This document shows positions 7,378-16,617 of a stretch of DNA of 64,000 bases, piece by piece. Position numbers and translations under genes: made by a program. Every line of letters starts with the position of its first letter. Position 1 is the stretch's first letter. This DNA comes from Candidatus Pristimantibacillus lignocellulolyticus. Its GTDB lineage: Bacteria > Bacillota > Bacilli > Paenibacillales > Paenibacillaceae. Below the pieces are notes generated by a model that had not been told where the DNA came from, did no database searches, and saw nothing but the letters and a program-made list of their open reading frames with translations. The stretch lies in contig CP097899.1 in NCBI GenBank assembly GCA_023639215.1, positions 875,501 to 939,500 of the forward strand, in the 5' to 3' direction.

Positions 7378-8266
7378 CAGCTACGAAGTGGCCTGGAGAT
7401 ACTTCTACTAGATTATGCTCCCCCCCACTCCACTCCTCCGGATCAGGACTCCAACGAATCCGCTCACGAGTAGCACTTGGATCTGGAATTGGAATTGCGG
7501 ATAGCAATGCTTGTGTATATGGATGTAGTGGATTTTCATATAGCTCATCACTACTAGCAATTTCAACGATTCTACCACCATACATAACACCAATACGATC
7601 AGAAATATGACGAACCATTGATAAGTCATGTGCAATAAAAAGGTATGTCAAGCCGAATTCTTCTTGTAAGTCTTCCAACATATTAACGACCTGTGCCTGC
7701 ACAGATACATCTAGTGCAGAGATCGGTTCATCGCAAATAATGAATTCTGGTTTCGTCGCCAAAGCTCTTGCTATTGAAATACGTTGTCGTTGACCACCGC
7801 TAAATTCATGTGGATAACGATACAAGTGTTCAGCCTTTAAACCTACTCGTTCAAGAAGTGCTATTATTTGTTCTTTTCTTTCATTACCTTTAACCATCCC
7901 ATGTATATCCATAGGCTCACTAATTAACTCATATACGTTCAGACCTGGATTCAATGAAGAATAAGGGTCTTGGAAAATTGATTGAATATTTTTACGAAAT
8001 GGTTTCAGTTTCTGATCGTTAAGATTAGAAATATCTTGTCCATTATATATGATAGATCCATCTGTATAGTCATATAGGCGTAACATACAGCGCCCTACAG
8101 TAGATTTTCCACTACCTGACTCCCCAACTAATCCAAAGGTTTCACCTTTGTAAATTTGAAAGCTAACTCCGTTCACTGCTTTCAATACTTCTTTCGGCTT
8201 ACCCCAAAAATCTGTTGTTTTCACAAAATGTTTCTGCAAATCTTTAACTTCTACTAATGGTTTCAC
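7367..8266 (-). CDS. Oligopeptide/dipeptide ABC transporter ATP-binding protein (OppF/DppF type)
   Basis: A 299-residue ATPase. Walker A GESGSGKST at about 48-56, signature FSGGQR at 155-160, Walker B FIICDEP at 175-181, and the switch His of LFIAHD further on. The C-terminal oligopeptide-transporter extension (HPYTQALLSAIP, VEVSPGHFVA) is typical of OppF/DppF. GTG start at 8266 with GAGGAGG upstream. It is the last gene of the binding protein-permease-permease-ATPase-ATPase operon. It pairs with the OppD-type subunit to power peptide import at the membrane. The final residues and stop codon come from the adjoining repeat element. Confidence 0.93.
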   Translation of the reverse strand: MKPLVEVKDLQKHFVKTTDFWGKPKEVLKAVNGVSFQIYKGETFGLVGESGSGKSTVGRCMLRLYDYTDGSIIYNGQDISNLNDQKLKPFRKNIQSIFQDPYSSLNPGLNVYELISEPMDIHGMVKGNERKEQIIALLERVGLKAEHLYRYPHEFSGGQRQRISIARALATKPEFIICDEPISALDVSVQAQVVNMLEDLQEEFGLTYLFIAHDLSMVRHISDRIGVMYGGRIVEIASSDELYENPLHPYTQALLSAIPIPDPSATRERIRWSPDPEEWSGGEHNLVEVSPGHFVAVHS

Positions 8267-8286
8267 CGTCGTTCCTCCTCTCGCTC

Positions 8287-9276
8287 TTATTGATCCTTGT
8301 TAGATGGATCTGATAACCAACAAGCAGAGCGATGTTGGTCCCCTACTTCAAACAATGGCGGTCGCTCTACGCAACGTTCGAATGCATGTATACAACGCTC
8401 ACGGAAGGGACAGCCTGAAGGCGGATCAATTAAAGACGGTGGTGTGCCTTCAATTGGTATAAGACGTTCACTTGAAGCCCCTGCTCTAGCTGGTACAGAT
8501 TGTAATAAACCTTGCGTATAGGGATGTGCTGGATGGCGATATAAATCTTCTACTTTCGCCTCTTCCATTACCATCCCACCATACATAACAAGTACTCGTG
8601 TACAAACTTGCGCCACTACGCCAAGATCATGTGTAATTAGGATGACTGAAGTATTTGTTTCTGCTTTAATATCATCAATAAGGTCAAGAATTTGTGCTTG
8701 AATTGTAACATCAAGCGCAGTTGTTGGTTCATCTGCTATTAATAATTCAGGTTGACAAGACAATGCCATCGCGATCATAACGCGCTGTCTCATTCCTCCA
8801 CTAAATTCATGTGGATATTGGTTAAGTCTGCGCTCAGGATCCGATATACCTACTTTTTTAAGCATATTAGCACTTTCTTTTCTTGCCTCTTGCTTAGATA
8901 ATTTACGATGTCTTTGAATGACTTCAGACAATTGATACCCGATCGTTTTGACAGGATTCAATGATGTCATCGGATCTTGAAATACCATCGCGATTTGATT
9001 ACCACGAATATGTTTCCATTCCTTCTCAGACAGTAGAAGTAACGATTGATCCTTGTAACGAATGTCTCCAGACTTAATTTTACCGGGAGGCTGTATTAAG
9101 GAGAGAATGGATTTGGCAGTTACACTTTTACCACTACCTGACTCACCAACAATGCCCAACGTTTCGCCTTCATCGAGATAAAAACTTACGTTACGTACTG
9201 CTTGATTCTCACCATGATTCGTGAAGAAGGATACTTCTAACCCTTCTACTGTTAGCAGTCTCTTGGAATCTGTCAT
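8287..9276 (-). CDS. Oligopeptide/dipeptide ABC transporter ATP-binding protein (OppD/DppD type)
   Basis: A 329-residue ATPase. Walker A GESGSGKSV, signature FSGGMRQR, Walker B LLIADEP with D-loop ALDV, and H-loop LITHD. The C-terminal Cys cluster (CPFRERC, CVERPP, SACW) is diagnostic of OppD/DppD proteins, where it binds an iron-sulfur cluster in some members. ATG at 9276 with AGGAG upstream. It is 20 bases upstream of the OppF-type gene. It is separated from the permease gene by a leader-type repeat (9288-9353), so its translation may be set separately from the permeases. Confidence 0.93.
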   Translation of the reverse strand: MTDSKRLLTVEGLEVSFFTNHGENQAVRNVSFYLDEGETLGIVGESGSGKSVTAKSILSLIQPPGKIKSGDIRYKDQSLLLLSEKEWKHIRGNQIAMVFQDPMTSLNPVKTIGYQLSEVIQRHRKLSKQEARKESANMLKKVGISDPERRLNQYPHEFSGGMRQRVMIAMALSCQPELLIADEPTTALDVTIQAQILDLIDDIKAETNTSVILITHDLGVVAQVCTRVLVMYGGMVMEEAKVEDLYRHPAHPYTQGLLQSVPARAGASSERLIPIEGTPPSLIDPPSGCPFRERCIHAFERCVERPPLFEVGDQHRSACWLSDPSNKDQ

Positions 9277-9287
9277 ATCATGTCTCC

Positions 9288-9353
9288 TAAACTTTTTGTG
9301 GCTTCCTTGAATAACTTCTTTGCGAACTATAAGTCACTTCGAAAGCATAAACT
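9288..9353 (-). repeat. Leader repeat, copy 1, before the OppD-type gene
   Basis: On the minus strand it runs from GCTTTCGAAG to AAAAAGTTTAGGAG and ends at the ribosome site. It shares order and wording with 20785-20851 and 28916-28977. It fills almost the whole gap between the permease stop and the ATPase start. Confidence 0.7.
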
Positions 9354-9355
9354 TC

Positions 9356-10201
9356 TTATTTTTTAATGAGTTTGGGTTCAAAACCTACTCGCAATATATC
9401 ACCTAAAATGTTAAAGCTAAGTACTGTTAAAAAGATAAGTAAACCTGGGAATATAGCTAAGTAAGGAGCCCCCGCAATATAACCTTGAGCATTATTAAGC
9501 ATACTTCCCCAAGTAGCTGATGGAGCCTGTACACCGAAACCTAAGAAACTAAGTGATGATTCCATCAAAATAGCGGAAGCGATCGTATTCGTCGCACCAA
9601 CAATAATTGTTGGAATAAGGTTAGGTAGTATGTGTTTAACAATGATTCCGTAAGAGTTTTGTCCTGATGCTTTGGCATACAGTACATATTCACGTTCCTT
9701 TAACGTCATCGTTTCTGCACGAATAATACGGGATACATTCATCCACATAAGGAACCCTATAATAATTATAAGGTTTCCGATATTCGGTTTAAGATAAATA
9801 CTTAATAACAATAAGATTAGAAATGACGGAATTGACATAATAACTTCAACAAGACGCATTAAAATATTATCGAGTTTCCCTCCAAAGTAACCTGACATTA
9901 CGCCAATCGTTACACCAATAACCGTAGCTACGATCATCGCGAAAAATCCAACTAATAACGATACTCTTCCACCTTGTAATGCCCGAGCAAAGTAATCTCG
10001 TCCGTAATCATCTGTTCCAAAAAAATGATCACCACTTGGTGGTTGTAAACGAATCAATGCATTCAATTTATTTGGGTCATGAGGTGCAAGAAACGCAAAG
10101 ATTGCGCCCAACGTGAAAATGAATAGAATGCCTATAGCTACAAGACCTATTTTATTATGATATAGCTCATGTAACACATTGCTCCATTTAGTTCGGTTCA
10201 T
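9356..10201 (-). CDS. Oligopeptide/dipeptide ABC transporter permease (OppC/DppC type)
   Basis: A 281-residue inner permease with a short cytoplasmic N-terminus, a first membrane helix at about 15-40 and a periplasmic-type segment containing FGTDDYGRDYFARA, the hallmark of DppC/OppC. Five more helices follow. The EAA-type cytoplasmic loop (REYVLYAKASGQNSYGIIVKHILPN) contacts the ATPases. ATG at 10201 with GAGGTGAG upstream, 6 bases after the OppB-type stop. It forms the channel heterodimer with that gene. Confidence 0.93.
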   Translation of the reverse strand: MNRTKWSNVLHELYHNKIGLVAIGILFIFTLGAIFAFLAPHDPNKLNALIRLQPPSGDHFFGTDDYGRDYFARALQGGRVSLLVGFFAMIVATVIGVTIGVMSGYFGGKLDNILMRLVEVIMSIPSFLILLLLSIYLKPNIGNLIIIIGFLMWMNVSRIIRAETMTLKEREYVLYAKASGQNSYGIIVKHILPNLIPTIIVGATNTIASAILMESSLSFLGFGVQAPSATWGSMLNNAQGYIAGAPYLAIFPGLLIFLTVLSFNILGDILRVGFEPKLIKK

Positions 10202-10207
10202 CTATTC

Positions 10208-11158
10208 TCACCTCATCTTCTTAATTCTTGGATCAGCAAAACTATATAATATATCCGCAATTAAATTTCCTAGTATTAGCATGACAGAAGAAAGTAATGT
10301 AATACCCATTATTAAAGGATAATCTAGTCCTTTTACAGCAGTCATACCAAGCGATCCTAGTCCTGGCCATGAAAATACCGTTTCTGTCACAATAGCTCCA
10401 GCTACGATATCCCCTACTGACATACCTAGCAACGTAATAATTGGTAACAATACATGCTTTAGTACATGTCGTTTTAACACTTGTTTTTTAGAGGAACCAA
10501 AGGCATATTGAATTTGCACATAGTCTTCCTTCAGTTGTCCAATCGTACTAGAACGAATATATCGAACATAGACCGATAGAAATCCAATAGCTAGCACACT
10601 ACAAGGTAATATTGCGTGCTTGATAACATCCCAAGTAGACGTGACACCAATTGTCCTCATCCCCATACTAGGCAACCATCCTAATTTCACAGCAAAGAAA
10701 TAGATAAATAATATCCCTAACCAGAAGCCGGGTATTGATATCCCAATGTATGAAAACATATTAATGCATTTATCCACAAAACGATTACGATTGGATCCTG
10801 CGATCAATCCTAAAGGAATAGCTAATAAAACAGCTATAATAATTGCTCCACTCATAAGTCCTACAGTTGCTGGAATACGTTCAACAATTTGATCCAAGAC
10901 AGGTTGGTGATTAATGAGTGAATAACCTAGATCACCTTGCAAAACTCCCTTTAACCATATGAAGTATTGTACGTATGCCGGTTTGTCCAGTCCTAAGTTA
11001 TGTCTAATTCTCTCAATATCTTCCGCATGCATATTAGGTGTGACGAAGTTAAGCACAGGATCACCAGGTGCAGCCTTGATCATCACAAAGCTAACAATTG
11101 AGACAAAGAACAGCAATGGAATTGTCTGCAGTAATCGCTTCGCTATGAGTTGTTTCAT
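10208..11158 (-). CDS. Oligopeptide/dipeptide ABC transporter permease (OppB/DppB type)
   Basis: A 316-residue permease with six predicted helices. The N-terminus (RLLQTIPLLFFVSIVSFVMI, then APGDP) and a GDLGYSL motif are standard for DppB/OppB, as are YVRYIRSS and the C-terminal ADPRIK. The EAA loop is SSKKQVLKRHVLKHVLLP. ATG at 11158 behind AGGGAGA. It follows the binding-protein gene after a perfect hairpin (11183-11220) that probably lowers its expression relative to the binding protein. Confidence 0.93.
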   Translation of the reverse strand: MKQLIAKRLLQTIPLLFFVSIVSFVMIKAAPGDPVLNFVTPNMHAEDIERIRHNLGLDKPAYVQYFIWLKGVLQGDLGYSLINHQPVLDQIVERIPATVGLMSGAIIIAVLLAIPLGLIAGSNRNRFVDKCINMFSYIGISIPGFWLGILFIYFFAVKLGWLPSMGMRTIGVTSTWDVIKHAILPCSVLAIGFLSVYVRYIRSSTIGQLKEDYVQIQYAFGSSKKQVLKRHVLKHVLLPIITLLGMSVGDIVAGAIVTETVFSWPGLGSLGMTAVKGLDYPLIMGITLLSSVMLILGNLIADILYSFADPRIKKMR

Positions 11159-11182
11159 AACATATTCTCCCTCTACTTAGTA

Positions 11183-11220
11183 GCAAAAAAATAAGCTGAC
11201 TACTCAGCTTATTTTTTTGC
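11183..11220. terminator. Perfect 17-bp stem between binding-protein and permease genes
   Basis: Arms 11183-11199 and 11204-11220 around CTAC, ending in T7 on both strands. A typical intra-operon attenuator or 3'-end-protecting hairpin that leaves the binding-protein message more abundant than the permease message. Confidence 0.8.
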
Positions 11221-11244
11221 ATACTTGTTCATTTGATCTTACGA

Positions 11245-12849
11245 TTATTTCTTGTAAATTTTTGAAAGATCTTCAAAGATATATACTGGTTTCAACTTAG
11301 CTTCTTCAACACCACCAAATTGATTGCTTACTGCTACAATCGTTTTCGTGTATGCAATTGGATATTGAATCGCTTCTGCTGCAATAAGTTCTTGAACTTG
11401 TTTGTAAATTTCTTCACGCTTAGCAACATCGCCTTCACCTGCACCTGCTTGGAATAACGCATCGATTTCGGCATTTGATACATGGCTATAATTAGATGAT
11501 GAATCAGTTGTGAATAAAATACGGTATGCATCTGGATCGTAACCCATAATATATCCACCTAGAAATACTTCATAATCCGATGTACTAGGAGTATTTAGCT
11601 TTTGACCATATGCTGATGCATCCATAGATTGAAGTTCAACTTGTACACCGATCTCACCAAGTTTTTGTTGTACATATATCGCTACTGCTTCTTGTGCTTT
11701 ATTACCACTTGATACAATAAATCTTAGTTTCAAGTTACTTACACCTGCATCAGCTAACAATTGTTTTGCTTTCTCAGGATCATAATTATATGCTGTTACA
11801 TCGTTTGTATGGAACAAACCATCCGGTGTTAAGAATGAATATGCCGCATTAGCATAGTCGCTAGATGTGTACGCTACTTGAATTAATTCCTCACGATCAA
11901 GTGCATAAGATAATGCTTTACGAACCTCAACGTTATTCAATACACCGATATCACTAATCTGGTTAAAGTTCAAGTATGCAAGACGACCCTCTTCATAAGG
12001 ATAGATTGCAAAATTATTTGTTGCCTCAATTGTTGATACATCTTGAGGATCTACATATTTCACATTGATTTCACCATTTTGAAGTGCTAGATTAGCTGTG
12101 TTTGTATCTTTAGCAATACGGTATGTTACTCCGTCAAGATAAGGTTTTCCACCATAATAATCATCGAAACGTTCTAGTGATACATACTCACCTGTTTTGT
12201 ATTCTTTGAATTTGAATGGACCAGATCCAATTGGAGCTTTGTTTTTATCGCTTTTCTCTAAATTTGTTTCATTCTCATATACATGTTTAGGAATCGGGAA
12301 TACTTGTACTAAAGTTGCTTCAAAAGCTGGATTAACTTGCGGTAAATTGAATTTCACCGTGTAGTCATCAACTTTTTCTACCTCAATTAGTTTGCCACCA
12401 ACGATGAAGTTTTCACGAAGTAGACTATTCTGATTTTCATCAACAATCTTTTCGATTGTATATACTACATCATCTGCTGTAACAGCTTCGCCATCATGCC
12501 ATTTGGCATCATCACGTAATGTCATTGTATAAGTCAGACCATCTTCAGAAAGCTCAAGGCTTTTAGCAAGATAGAATGTTTTTTCACCATCAGAAACTTG
12601 GAATAATGGAGAATATAGTGATTGGTTAATCGTTAAGCTGACACGATCACCAGCATAGTTAGGATTAAGAATAACTGGGTCACTTGCTACAGCAATAATA
12701 AGATTACCACCTTGTTTCGGCTCACCGCTAACTTCATTACCAGTGTTAGTTGTGTTATTAGGTGCTGTATTTCCATTATTGCTTGAGCAAGCTGCTACAA
12801 CCGCAATAATTAGTATTAGCGATATCATAGTAGAAAAAATCTTTTTCAT
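11245..12849 (-). CDS. Extracellular oligopeptide-binding lipoprotein (SBP_bac_5)
   Basis: A 534-residue class-C binding protein. Lipoprotein signal MKKIFSTMISLILI with lipobox VVAAC, Cys21 being the lipidated residue, then a Ser/Asn/Thr-rich tether. The mature part carries the family signature around YTMTLRDDAKWHDGEAVTADDVVYTIEK and the late VEVRKALSYALDRE motif. ATG at 12849 behind GGGGGAA. First gene of the operon. The family binds peptides of 2-15 residues, but some members bind nickel, opines or glycans, so the substrate is only inferred from the Opp-type partners. Confidence 0.92.
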   Translation of the reverse strand: MKKIFSTMISLILIIAVVAACSSNNGNTAPNNTTNTGNEVSGEPKQGGNLIIAVASDPVILNPNYAGDRVSLTINQSLYSPLFQVSDGEKTFYLAKSLELSEDGLTYTMTLRDDAKWHDGEAVTADDVVYTIEKIVDENQNSLLRENFIVGGKLIEVEKVDDYTVKFNLPQVNPAFEATLVQVFPIPKHVYENETNLEKSDKNKAPIGSGPFKFKEYKTGEYVSLERFDDYYGGKPYLDGVTYRIAKDTNTANLALQNGEINVKYVDPQDVSTIEATNNFAIYPYEEGRLAYLNFNQISDIGVLNNVEVRKALSYALDREELIQVAYTSSDYANAAYSFLTPDGLFHTNDVTAYNYDPEKAKQLLADAGVSNLKLRFIVSSGNKAQEAVAIYVQQKLGEIGVQVELQSMDASAYGQKLNTPSTSDYEVFLGGYIMGYDPDAYRILFTTDSSSNYSHVSNAEIDALFQAGAGEGDVAKREEIYKQVQELIAAEAIQYPIAYTKTIVAVSNQFGGVEEAKLKPVYIFEDLSKIYKK

Positions 12850-13129
12850 AGTAGTTCCCCCATCTGTTTTTTTATCATTTCCTCTATACTACATCGGATT
12901 AATCGGAATTACAATATTTTTATTAATTTTATCATTATTTTTTTGATATTTTCTGTAAAAATCAACATGTAAACGTTTTATTATTATTGAAATATTAGAA
13001 TTGTGCTTATGTATAATACTTATTAAACCGATTATTTATTATTATAAATGAAACTTTTTCGTTTGTATAATCCCTTCTTCCTTTTCTTTAAACTTTATTT
13101 GGAACAGCGATTTGTTCTAGCAGCGTGCG

Positions 13130-13262
13130 GTGAGAACTAAACGCTAGTAGAGAAGCGATAGCGGTCGTTTTTGTCCTCGGATTTATACCACTATTACCAT
13201 TACAATAAATCCGAGGAAAACTTCGATCGGAGCAGCGATTAGTTCTCGTAGCGTGTACCCAC
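13130..13262. repeat. Long imperfect palindrome in the 12.9-13.4 kb intergenic region
   Basis: Central arms CCTCGGATTTAT (13175-13186) and its exact complement (13205-13216) are flanked by outer arms GAGAACTAA (13132-13140) and its near-complement TTAGTTCTC (13239-13247). A sub-motif CAGCGATT-GTTCT-GCAGCGTG occurs at 13103-13129 and recurs at 13233-13255. Probably a dispersed palindromic element. The rest of 12850-13431 is AT-rich and holds the binding-protein promoter region, with no other recognisable gene. Confidence 0.6.
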
Positions 13263-13431
13263 GTAAGATTGTCATCGAAGCAGGCAAAGGAGCGTCCCCG
13301 ATAGTATGAGCAGTTCTCATATGTTGTATTCTAGTTGATCTTCCAACATTTATTTTTTCTGAAAAATGATCATTCACAATAAAGTATTGTATAATAAAGA
13401 TGTATTAATTTTAATATTGGAGATGATTCAT

Positions 13432-13653
13432 GTGGCTAAAAGTACAGCACGTAAATTTCGTGAGAAACAAGCGAAGCAAAAAGGATATGATCTAATAAGT
13501 TCACAACGAGGTGGACAACATATTGCGATTCAAACCGGAACGAAAATGACGAAAACTAAGCAAAGCAAGCTCCTACAAAACAAACACAAAAAGCGCAATG
13601 CCTCTGAGTTGGAACAGAGTTATTGCGCTTTTTTAATTCCTATATGCTCATAG
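13432..13653 (+). CDS. Small very basic protein, unrecognised
   Basis: The best start is GTG at 13432 (MAKSTARKFREKQAKQKG...), with GGAG 9 bases upstream. An earlier in-frame ATG at 13366 has no ribosome site. The product is 73 residues and Lys/Arg-rich in its first 52 (KQSKLLQNKHKKR), suggesting nucleic-acid or ribosome contact. The last ~20 codons are read through the arms of the terminator at 13588-13634, so the C-terminus is of unrelated character and includes CAFLIPIC. I do not recognise a named family. Convergent with the CDP-glucose dehydratase gene. Confidence 0.6.
   Translation: MAKSTARKFREKQAKQKGYDLISSQRGGQHIAIQTGTKMTKTKQSKLLQNKHKKRNASELEQSYCAFLIPICS
13588..13634. terminator. Bidirectional terminator overlapping the end of the small basic gene
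   Basis: AAAAAGCGCAAT (13588-13599) pairs with ATTGCGCTTTTTT (13622-13634). An inner CTCTG/CAGAG pair extends it. T-runs occur on both strands, so it serves both convergent units. Confidence 0.8.
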
Positions 13654-13666
13654 CTCTTTCTACCCG

Positions 13667-14761
13667 CTACGAATTCCCACTAACTGCTGCACTTTCATAT
13701 TGTGTAATCTGCTTCTGACACAATTGCAACAAATTTTCTCCCCGATTATAAGCTTGAAACCATTCTAAGGTCATATCTAGCGCTTGCTTTAACCCCCACT
13801 GAGGTTTCCATTCAAGTTCACTAATTGCTTTTGAGCAATCGAGCATTAATAACTTCGCTTCATGCTTCTTTTCTTGTCGCTCTACTTCATATCCTGGATG
13901 CTCACCTTGCCATTGTGATAATAATTGTTCAACAATATATTGAACGGTTTGAACATCTTCCGTTCTAGGACCAAAATTCCATCCCTGAGCAAAATATGCA
14001 CCATCTTCATATAATCGCTTTGCTAACATTAAGTAGCCTGATAATGGTTCGAGAACATGTTGCCACGGTCTTACAGCTTCAGGATTTCGTAAAATAATAG
14101 CTTGCTTTGACAAAAGTGAGCGCATCAAATCGGGTATTAATCGATCTTCTGACCAATCTCCGCCTCCTATGACATTTCCTGCTCGAACAGTAGCCACATG
14201 AATAGAAGAATGACTTAAAAATGATTGTCGATATGCTGATGTAACAAGTTCTGCACATGCTTTACTATTCGAATATGGATCATACCCACCTAACCGGTCA
14301 TTCTCTCGATATCCCCAATACCACTCTTGATTCTCATAGCATTTATCTGTCGTTACATTTACAATCGCCCTAACACTCTCGCATGAACGTGCTGCCTCTA
14401 ATAGATGAACAGTACCCATTACATTCGTTTGATACGTTGCTATAGGATCATCATAGGATTTTCTCACTAAGGGCTGCGCTGCCATATGAAAAACAATGTC
14501 AGGCTTTGCTTGCTGCATAGCTTCACATAAATCATCATACTTCGTTATATCACCTAGGATCGATTGATCTATTAATTCACCGATTTTTCCAAGTTCATAA
14601 AGTGAGGGCGTCGTCGATGGAGGCAATGAAAATCCTGTTACTTTAGCACCTAGTCGATGCAGCCATATCGATAACCAGCTTCCTTTAAAGCCATTATGAC
14701 CAGTAACAAATACTCGTTTGCCAGACCAGAAAGATGCGTCAATGTTCGAATCATTTATCAT
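13667..14761 (-). CDS. rfbG: CDP-glucose 4,6-dehydratase
   Basis: A 364-residue extended short-chain dehydrogenase. The NAD-binding motif TGHNGFKGS and MAAQPLVRKSYDDP are specific to the CDP-glucose dehydratase branch; the catalytic Tyr and Lys are in YSNSKACAE, and VRAGNVIGGGDWSEDR follows. It converts CDP-glucose to CDP-4-keto-6-deoxyglucose. ATG at 14761 has AGGAG 8 bases upstream; a GTG at 14770 overlaps that site. Last gene of the sugar operon, while its partner RfbF is the first. Confidence 0.93.
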   Translation of the reverse strand: MINDSNIDASFWSGKRVFVTGHNGFKGSWLSIWLHRLGAKVTGFSLPPSTTPSLYELGKIGELIDQSILGDITKYDDLCEAMQQAKPDIVFHMAAQPLVRKSYDDPIATYQTNVMGTVHLLEAARSCESVRAIVNVTTDKCYENQEWYWGYRENDRLGGYDPYSNSKACAELVTSAYRQSFLSHSSIHVATVRAGNVIGGGDWSEDRLIPDLMRSLLSKQAIILRNPEAVRPWQHVLEPLSGYLMLAKRLYEDGAYFAQGWNFGPRTEDVQTVQYIVEQLLSQWQGEHPGYEVERQEKKHEAKLLMLDCSKAISELEWKPQWGLKQALDMTLEWFQAYNRGENLLQLCQKQITQYESAAVSGNS

Positions 14762-14793
14762 TTTTGACACTCCTAACTGTCAATATCATATTT

Positions 14794-16617
14794 CTAAATA
14801 TTTTCTTTAACTACATGAGTCATCTGTAGCAAGCTATAATGTGAATTCATTTGTGATTCTAGATGTATAGCAAAATTATTGTTAATTCCCGCAATAAATT
14901 GAGTTAGAGCACTAATTGCTTGAGATCGTTTCTCGTCTGCTAGTGGTAAAAAATCTTGTTGAAAAGTTAGCTCTAATTGATGAGTATTCGCTATCCACTT
15001 GATTTCGGGTATAGAAAACTGACAAAAATTACTTTGCCTTGCCACTTGAACGAAGTTTTCTTTCATCATTTCTACACTTAAGCGATTATGACAGCAAAAA
15101 ATTAGCTGACCATTTGGACGTAATAACTCTATTAATGATTGAAAAATATCATCAATATTACCTTCATACCAATCGATTCCTTGTTCAATATAGATGAGAT
15201 CAATTGACTGCTTCAGCTCATGAGGCAATTGAATCAACCCTTCAATAGAGAATACTTGCTTTGAAATGGATTGAAGATCTGTTACATACTTCGATTCACT
15301 TGTACACGTATAAACTTCCGTTTTAACGCCATGATTCGACCAAATTTTATTTTTTAAATCGATTAGCGATGATCCGCACCTCACATCAATGCCGAGAATG
15401 GTTGTGACTTCACCAAAGCGACTATAATCGATAAATTGACAAGCTTGGTTTTTCCGAGCATCTAACCAGGCATCAATATTGTAACGATCAATAAATATTT
15501 TACGTCCTTCTTGTAATGAATTCGTTGCATGATCCGTCGCTGTTGTTAAGCTACCGTAATGATGGGTTACCGTATCCCCACAATAAATTAGTTTGTAACC
15601 AGCTCGGCGTATACGGAAACTAATATCATCATCTAGAAATTCTCCACGATAGTAACGAGTATCATAATAACCAATAGCATCAAGCAATGCTGCCGGACAA
15701 CATAATACATTAGGAAGTAAGACAACACGCTCTTCCCATTTACTAGGATCACTTATGTTATAATCTTTGGCACGTTGTTGGAAATCTTCAATAGAATGGA
15801 ATGGAATATTAATGGATTGATAATTTGAGATATATGTGGCACCTGGGGATACAAAGCCGATACTTTCATCAGACTTTAGACAAATGAGTAGATTACTTAT
15901 CCAATTCGGAGTAAATATAAAATCATTACATACAGCAGCAATATATTTACCTTCAGCTGCCATCATCCCGATATTGAAACCTTTAACGAGATGAATATTA
16001 CTGTTTAGATGAATGACTTTCGCATTTGGCAACGACTCAAAGTAAGTCTTCGTACCATCTGTCGATCCATTATCTACAACAATTAGCTCATAATTGATAT
16101 CATCCATATTCTGTACAATACTATCAACGCATTGACTAGTATATTGCAAGTTATTATAAGCGAGTAACACGACACTAACCTCGTATTTCGTTTGATTTCC
16201 TTGTTCAATAATTTGTTGATGATTAATAGCTGTTAGATCAGGATACAGTTTAGGATAACGCGTAATATCTACATCCTGCTCCACAAGATAAGCAATTTCA
16301 TAGCATAACAGACGTACAAGATTACAATAATGGTAACGAAAATCAAAGCTTAATTTATTTCTGTCCTTTTGCCCAATATGAAGGAGTATCTGCTCCTCAT
16401 AATAGAAAATATTCGAAATAAGTTGTGGTACCCGATGTGATCTATTATAATGATTCGCTTCAGTCTCAATGGTTTGTAGCACTTGATGTTTGTTCTGTAG
16501 TACAGATACAAGTGCATGATTATCTTCAGTTAGTTCCATATTTTCTAGCATTCGCACAAGCTCATCATATAAATCCTCACAAGATTGAAGTAATTGGTCT
16601 GAATTCAAATTAACCAC
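14794..16617 (-). CDS. Family 2 glycosyltransferase with a methyltransferase-like C-terminal domain
   Basis: A 607-residue protein in three parts. A helical N-terminal region (1-130) is followed by a GT-A domain (about 140-380) with VSVVLLAYNN, VVDNGSTDGT and NDFIFTPNW (divalent-metal NDF in place of DXD) and an acceptor region containing GEFLDDDISFRIRRAGYKL. The last part (about 410-580) resembles a class I methyltransferase fold (TTILGIDVRCGSS, DLIYIEQG, LRPNGQLIFCC), though the first glycine motif is degenerate, so SAM use is doubtful. GTG start at 16617 behind GGAGGGG, overlapping the upstream gene by 8 bases. It probably transfers the CDP-deoxysugar made by this operon to a surface glycan or protein. 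Confidence 0.82.
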   Translation of the reverse strand: MVNLNSDQLLQSCEDLYDELVRMLENMELTEDNHALVSVLQNKHQVLQTIETEANHYNRSHRVPQLISNIFYYEEQILLHIGQKDRNKLSFDFRYHYCNLVRLLCYEIAYLVEQDVDITRYPKLYPDLTAINHQQIIEQGNQTKYEVSVVLLAYNNLQYTSQCVDSIVQNMDDINYELIVVDNGSTDGTKTYFESLPNAKVIHLNSNIHLVKGFNIGMMAAEGKYIAAVCNDFIFTPNWISNLLICLKSDESIGFVSPGATYISNYQSINIPFHSIEDFQQRAKDYNISDPSKWEERVVLLPNVLCCPAALLDAIGYYDTRYYRGEFLDDDISFRIRRAGYKLIYCGDTVTHHYGSLTTATDHATNSLQEGRKIFIDRYNIDAWLDARKNQACQFIDYSRFGEVTTILGIDVRCGSSLIDLKNKIWSNHGVKTEVYTCTSESKYVTDLQSISKQVFSIEGLIQLPHELKQSIDLIYIEQGIDWYEGNIDDIFQSLIELLRPNGQLIFCCHNRLSVEMMKENFVQVARQSNFCQFSIPEIKWIANTHQLELTFQQDFLPLADEKRSQAISALTQFIAGINNNFAIHLESQMNSHYSLLQMTHVVKENI

